From contig JADKKV010000006.1 in NCBI GenBank assembly GCA_016720345.1, forward strand, positions 334,727-398,726: a DNA stretch of 64,000 bases. The letters are read 5' to 3'. This DNA comes from Thermomonas sp. (GTDB lineage Bacteria; Pseudomonadota; Gammaproteobacteria; Xanthomonadales; Xanthomonadaceae). A model generated the notes under the pieces. That model did no database searches. It was not told where the DNA came from and worked only from the letters and a program-made list of their open reading frames with translations. The translations under genes and the position numbers were made by a program. Positions 59,500 to 64,000 of the stretch are shown in pieces. Position 1 is the stretch's first letter, and each line of letters begins with the position of its first letter.

Positions 59500-62400
59500 G
59501 TGAGCCGGGACGATGCGGTCGATGGCGTGGACCGGGAAACCCCGGGCGGGCAGATGCCGCGTGCGTGGCAAGTGGCCCAGCGCCGCCGCCTGCCCGCCGC
59601 CAACGACGACGCCCCGGGCCACGACGACCTGCCCGCGTATGCGGAGTTGCATTGCCTGTCGGATTTCTCGTTCCTGCGCGGCGCGGCCAGCGCGCAGGCA
59701 CTGTTCGAACGCGCGCGCGCCTGCGGCTACGAGGCGCTGGCGATCACCGACGAATGCTCGCTGGCCGGCATCGTGCGCGGACTGGAGGCGGCGCGCGCGA
59801 CGGGATTGAAGCTGATCGTCGGCAGCGAATTCATCCTGGGCTGCGGCATGAAGCTGGTGCTGCTGGTCGGGCACGCCGCCGGCTATGCGCAGCTGTGCCA
59901 ACTCATCACCCACGCGCGCCGCGCGGCACCGAAGGGCGGCTACCTGCTCACGCGCAATGACGTGGAACCCGTCCTCGCCGATGCCAGCCCCGGCCTGTTC
60001 GCCCTGTGGTGCCCGGCCACGCAGCCGGATCCCGATCAAGGCCGCTGGTTGCGCCGCGTGTTCGGCGAGCGCGCGCATCTCGCGGTGGAGCTGCATCGCG
60101 AACAGGACGACGAGGCCCGCCTGCGCGAATTGCTGGGCCTCGCGCAATCGCTGCAGCTCACGCCACTGGCCGCCGGCGACGTGCACATGGACGTGCGCCG
60201 CCAGCGCGTGCTGCAGGACACGATGACCGCGATCCGCCACGGGCGCACCTTGGCCGACTGCGGCGAGCACCTGTTCCGCAACGGCGAGCGCCACCTGCGC
60301 ACGCGCCGCGCGCTGGGCAACATCCACCCCCGCTGGTTGCTCGACAACGCCGTGCAACTGGCGCGGCGCTGCAGCTTCGACCTCGAAAGCGACATCGAGT
60401 ACCGCTATCCGGCGGAGCTGGTGCCGCCCGGCCACACGCCCACCAGCTGGCTGCGCGCGCGCACCGAACAGGGCATGCGCGAACGCTGGCCGGAAGGCGT
60501 GCCCGAGAAAATCGTTGCGCAGATCGACGAAGAACTCGCGCTGATCGAAGTCCTGAAGTACGAAGCATTCTTCCTGACCGTGGACGACATCGTCCGCTTC
60601 GCGAAATCGCGCGGGATCCTCTGCCAGGGCCGCGGCTCGGCGGCGAATTCGGCGGTGTGCTTTGCGCTGGGCATTACCGTGGTGAATCCCGCGGAAAGCC
60701 GCCTGCTGATGGCGCGCTTCCTGTCGAAGGAACGCAACGAGCCGCCGGACATCGACGTCGACTTCGAGCACGAGCGGCGCGAGGAAGTCCTGCAGTACGT
60801 GTACGCGAAGTACGGCCGCGAACGCGCCGCGCTGGCGGCCACGGTGATCCGCTACCGCGGCAAGAGCGCGGTGCGCGACGTGGCCAAGGCATTCGGACTG
60901 CCACCGGACCAACTGGCGCTGCTGGCCGAATGCTTCGGCTGGGGCAATGGCGATACGCCGATGCCGCAACGCCTGTCCGAGGCCGGCTTCGATCCGGACA
61001 ACCCGCTGATCGCGCGCGTGCTGGCGGTGACCGGGCAGCTGCAGGGCCACCCGCGGCATTTGTCGCAGCACGTCGGCGGCTTCGTCATCAGCGACGCGCC
61101 GCTGCACACGGTGGTGCCGGTGGAGAACGCGGCGATGGAAGGCCGCACCATCATCCAGTGGGACAAGGACGACCTGGAGACGATGAAGCTGCTCAAGGTC
61201 GATTGCCTGGCGCTGGGCATGCTGACCTGCATCCGCAAGGCGGTGGCGCTGGTCGAACACCATCGCGGCTACAGGATCGACCTCGCGCGATTGCCGGCCG
61301 GCGATGGCCCGACCTACCGCCATGATCCAGGCCGCGGACACCGTCGGCGTGTTCCAGATCGAATCGCGCGCGCAGATGAGCATGTTGCCGCGCTTGAAGC
61401 CCGCCTGCTTCCACGACCTGGTGGTGCAGGTGGCGATCGTCCGGCCGGGGCCGATCCAGGGCGGCATGGTGCACCCCTACCTGCGCCGGCGGCAGGGCAA
61501 GGAAGCGGTGGCGTTCCCGTCGCAGGGGATCGAGGCGATCCTGGGCACGACCCTGGGCATCCCGCTGTTCCAGGAACAGGTGATGGAACTGGTGATCCAT
61601 GCCGGCTACAGCGCGGGCGAAGCCGACAACCTGCGCCGCTCGATGGCCGCGTGGCGGCAGGGCGGCAGCATGGAGCAGCACCGCGCGCGCATCCGCGAAC
61701 GGATGCAGGCCAAGGGCTACGCGGCGGAGTTCATCGAGCAGATCTTCGAACAGATCAAGGGTTTCGGTTCGTACGGATTCCCGCAGAGCCACGCCGCCTC
61801 GTTCGCCAAGCTGGTCTACATCAGCTGCTGGCTGAAACGCCACGAGCCGGCCGCGTTCGCCTGCGCCCTGCTCAACGCGCAACCGATGGGCTTCTACTCG
61901 CCCAGCCAGATCGTGCAGGACGCGCGGCGCGGCAAGCTCGCGCGCGTGGGCGTGGCCGTGTATCCGGTCGACATCACCGTCAGCGATTGGGACAACACGC
62001 TGGAAGGCGGGCACCCGCGATGCGGCATCGACGATGGCGGGCAGGCCGCAATCCGGCTCGGCCTAAGGCAGATCGCCGGGCTGCCTGAAGCGGTTGGCAA
62101 GCGCATTGTCGCCGCGCGCCGGCAACGCGACTTCACCGATGTGCGCGATCTCTCGCTGCGTGCTGCGCTGGACGAAAAATCGCGCAATGCATTGGCCGAA
62201 GCCGGTGCGTTGCAGCCACTCGCAGGCCACCGCCATGCCGCGCGCTGGGCGGTCGCCGGCATCGAACGCCAGCGCCCGTTGCTGCCGGGCAGTCCCGATG
62301 AAGACGCCATCGCCCTGCCCGCGCCAAGGCCCGGCGAGGACGTGCTGTCCGACTATCGCGCCACCGGCCTGACCCTGCGCGAACATCCGCTGGCGCTGCT

Positions 62401-62746
62401 GCGCGCGCGCCTGCAACGCGAGCGCGTGCTCGATTCCAGCCAGCTGCGCGAGGTCAAGCACGGCCGCGGCGTGCATGCCGCCGGGCTTGTGACCCAGCGC
62501 CAGCGCCCGGCCACCGCGGGCGGCACCATCTTCGTCACCCTCGAGGACGAACACGGCATGGTCAACGTGGTGGTGTGGCGGGACCTCGCCGTGCGCGCGC
62601 GCAAGGCCCTGCTCGGCGCGCGCCTGCTGGCGGTGCGCGGGCGCTGGGAACAGGTGGACGGCGTGCAGCACCTGATCGCGCGCGACCTGCGCGACCTCAG
62701 CCACCTGCTGGGCGACCTGCAGACCGCGTCACGCGATTTCCACTGA
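59500..62746 (+). pseudogene. dnaE2: Error-prone DNA polymerase DnaE2, frameshifted
   Basis: The C-family polymerase performs error-prone lesion bypass. The frame from 59500 holds the PHP domain ([26 protein letters not shown]), [18 protein letters not shown] and the catalytic [21 protein letters not shown], to about 61315. The rest ([40 protein letters not shown]-type end) is one frame over, to the stop at 62746. One extra C in TACCGCCATGATC near 61315-61322 accounts for the shift. Without it the protein is about 1081 residues, a normal DnaE2. All motifs on both sides are intact, so a sequencing error is likely; otherwise the cassette is disabled. Confidence 0.88.
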
Positions 62747-62862
62747 AGTGCGCTGCCGCCTGCAACAACCGCAGCGGGCCCCCAGCCCCCACGGGCCGGG
62801 CAGCCCGCCGCCGCGCTGGCGGGCCTGCTTAAAACCTTCGCATCGCCACCGCCGGACCTGCC

Positions 62863-64000
62863 ATGCGCCTGCCCGCCTCCATCGTCGCCTCATTGCTCCT
62901 GTTGGCCTGCACCCTCGCCCACGCCGCAGAGCCGCAGGCGGCTTCACCGATGGCCCGCGTGCGCGGCGGGCCTTCGACCGCGACGGCATCACCGCCACCC
63001 GCACCGAGGGCTACGCGGATCCCGCGACCAAGCGCGCCATCACCGTCGATGACCCGGTGCGGATCGCCTCGATCAGCAAGCTGGTGCTGGCGATCGGGGT
63101 GATGCGGCTGGTCGAGGACGGCACGCTCGACCTCGATGCCGATGTCTCCGACACGCTGGGCTGGAAGCTGCGCAACCCCGCCTTCCCGGACAGGAAGATC
63201 ACCCTGCGCCTGCTGCTCTCGCACACGTCCAGCCTGACCGACGGCGCCGGCTACTGGCAGGTGCCGCTGGATGGCGAATTCCGCACGCTGCTCGACGATC
63301 CGAAGGCCTGGGACCCACAACACGCGCCCGGCACCTACTGGCGCTACGCCAACGTCGGCTTCCCGCTGATCGGCGCGGTGATGGAACGCGCCACCGGCGA
63401 ACGCCTGGACCTGCTGATGCAGCGCCTCGTGATCAAGCCGCTGGGCTTGCACGCCTGCTACAGCTGGCCCAGCTGCGACGATGCCACCGCCGCGCGCGCC
63501 GTGGTGCTGTACCGCGACGGCAAGCCGCTACTGGACGACAACCAGGGCAGGAAGCCCGCCTGCGGCATCACCAAGGCCAGCGACGGCAGTTGCGACCTGT
63601 CCGTCTGGCGCGCCGGCAAGGCGACCAACGTGTTCGGCCCGCAAGGCGGCCTGCGCATTTCCGCAGCAGGCCTGTCGAAGATCGGCCGCCTGCTGCTCGG
63701 CGACGGCATGGTGGATGGCGTGCGCCTGCTCACGCCGGAATCGGTGCGCGCGATGATCGGCCCCGAGTGGAGCCTCAAGGACGGCAACGGCCTGACCCTC
63801 GAGGAAGACGACCCGATCCGCGCCACCAAGGGCTTCACCTGCCGCTACGGCCTGGCCGTGCAGACCTTGGCCAGCGGCCTGCCCGAGTGCGGCGACAACC
63901 CGTTCGGGGACGGCGTGCCGCGCGTCGGCCACAGCGGCAATGCGTATGGCCTGCTGGCCGGGCTGTGGGTGGACCGCAAGGCCGGCACCGGCGTGGTGTA
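62863..64000 (+). pseudogene. Beta-lactamase-family serine hydrolase, frameshifted and cut by the window end
   Basis: A signal peptide is read from 62863 (MRLPASIVASLLLLACTLAHAAEP). The mature protein continues in another frame from about 62950: AFDRDGITATRTEGYADP, then the SxxK motif in IASISKLVLAIGVMRL, LLLSHTSSLTDG, the YxN motif in YWRYANVGFPLIG, and HSGNAYGLLAGLW near the right edge. These are class C beta-lactamase/esterase motifs (PF00144). One base appears to be missing near 62935-62950. The natural C-terminus lies beyond the window. It could be a peptidase, an esterase or a penicillin-binding-like hydrolase. Confidence 0.75.

Noticed and set aside
58993-61467. Long reverse open frame (824 codons) opposite imuB/dnaE2
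   Set aside because: It covers motif-rich imuB and dnaE2 on the other strand and has no recognisable domain. Long antisense frames are expected at this GC content.

Overview
The window is high-GC gammaproteobacterial chromosome, most likely Xanthomonadales (Lysobacteraceae: Lysobacter, Luteimonas, Thermomonas or Pseudoxanthomonas-like). The basis is the glmS-glmU-atpCDGAHFEBI neighbourhood, an E2/E3 pair of pyruvate dehydrogenase that each carry a lipoyl domain, a lexA2-imuA-imuB-dnaE2 mutagenesis cassette, TfoX-C, DUF3297 and DUF3016 proteins, and several REP-like palindromes.

Layout. 1-2145: end of an RND efflux permease, then a convergent bioD/TMEM175-like pair. 2146-14967: an AT-richer, single-strand accessory island built from repeated parts. 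It holds double-zinc-ribbon membrane proteins (family A), single-zinc-ribbon multi-TM proteins (family B, one with DUF4282) and lipoproteins sharing a C-x5-C-x5-C-x4-C module (family C), in the order A-(B remnant)-A-B-C-A-B-C. These are followed by unique lipoproteins, a broken DUF4384 lipoprotein, a broken TssM/ImpL-like gene, a lipoprotein with a TonB-type C-terminus and a secreted phospholipase A2-like protein. This is the most likely place for an undescribed envelope system, perhaps linked to type VI secretion. Several members are decayed. 14995-25055: broken msrC, TfoX-C protein, cobalamin riboswitch plus btuB, TPR protein, YhhN protein, and a TonB receptor divergent from a PhoD phosphatase. 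25059-38363: glmS and glmU, a GT-C/GtrA pair on the other strand, and the complete ATP synthase operon. 38364-42167: a candidate small RNA, a Fur box with a DUF2061 gene, then lpdA and aceF. 42408-55992: small secreted proteins, an EamA transporter, yajQ, a damaged stretch with a 36-base G run, rsuA, rsmC, an ECF sigma factor with a putative partner, a periplasmic DNA ligase, a GAF-GGDEF protein and a LytS/LytTR two-component pair. 56132-64000: tag, the lexA2-imuA-imuB-dnaE2 cassette and a serine hydrolase cut by the window end.

Two features stand out besides the island. First, two ~190-bp elements (537-726 and 30835-31026, opposite orientation) are homologous and built of nested inverted repeats whose pairing is kept although the bases differ. 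Both sit between convergent genes. Second, many otherwise intact genes carry a single-base indel (msrC, dnaE2, the first A gene, the terminal hydrolase), and a G36 tract interrupts two convergent genes near 46.5 kb. Part of the apparent gene decay may therefore be sequencing or assembly error.
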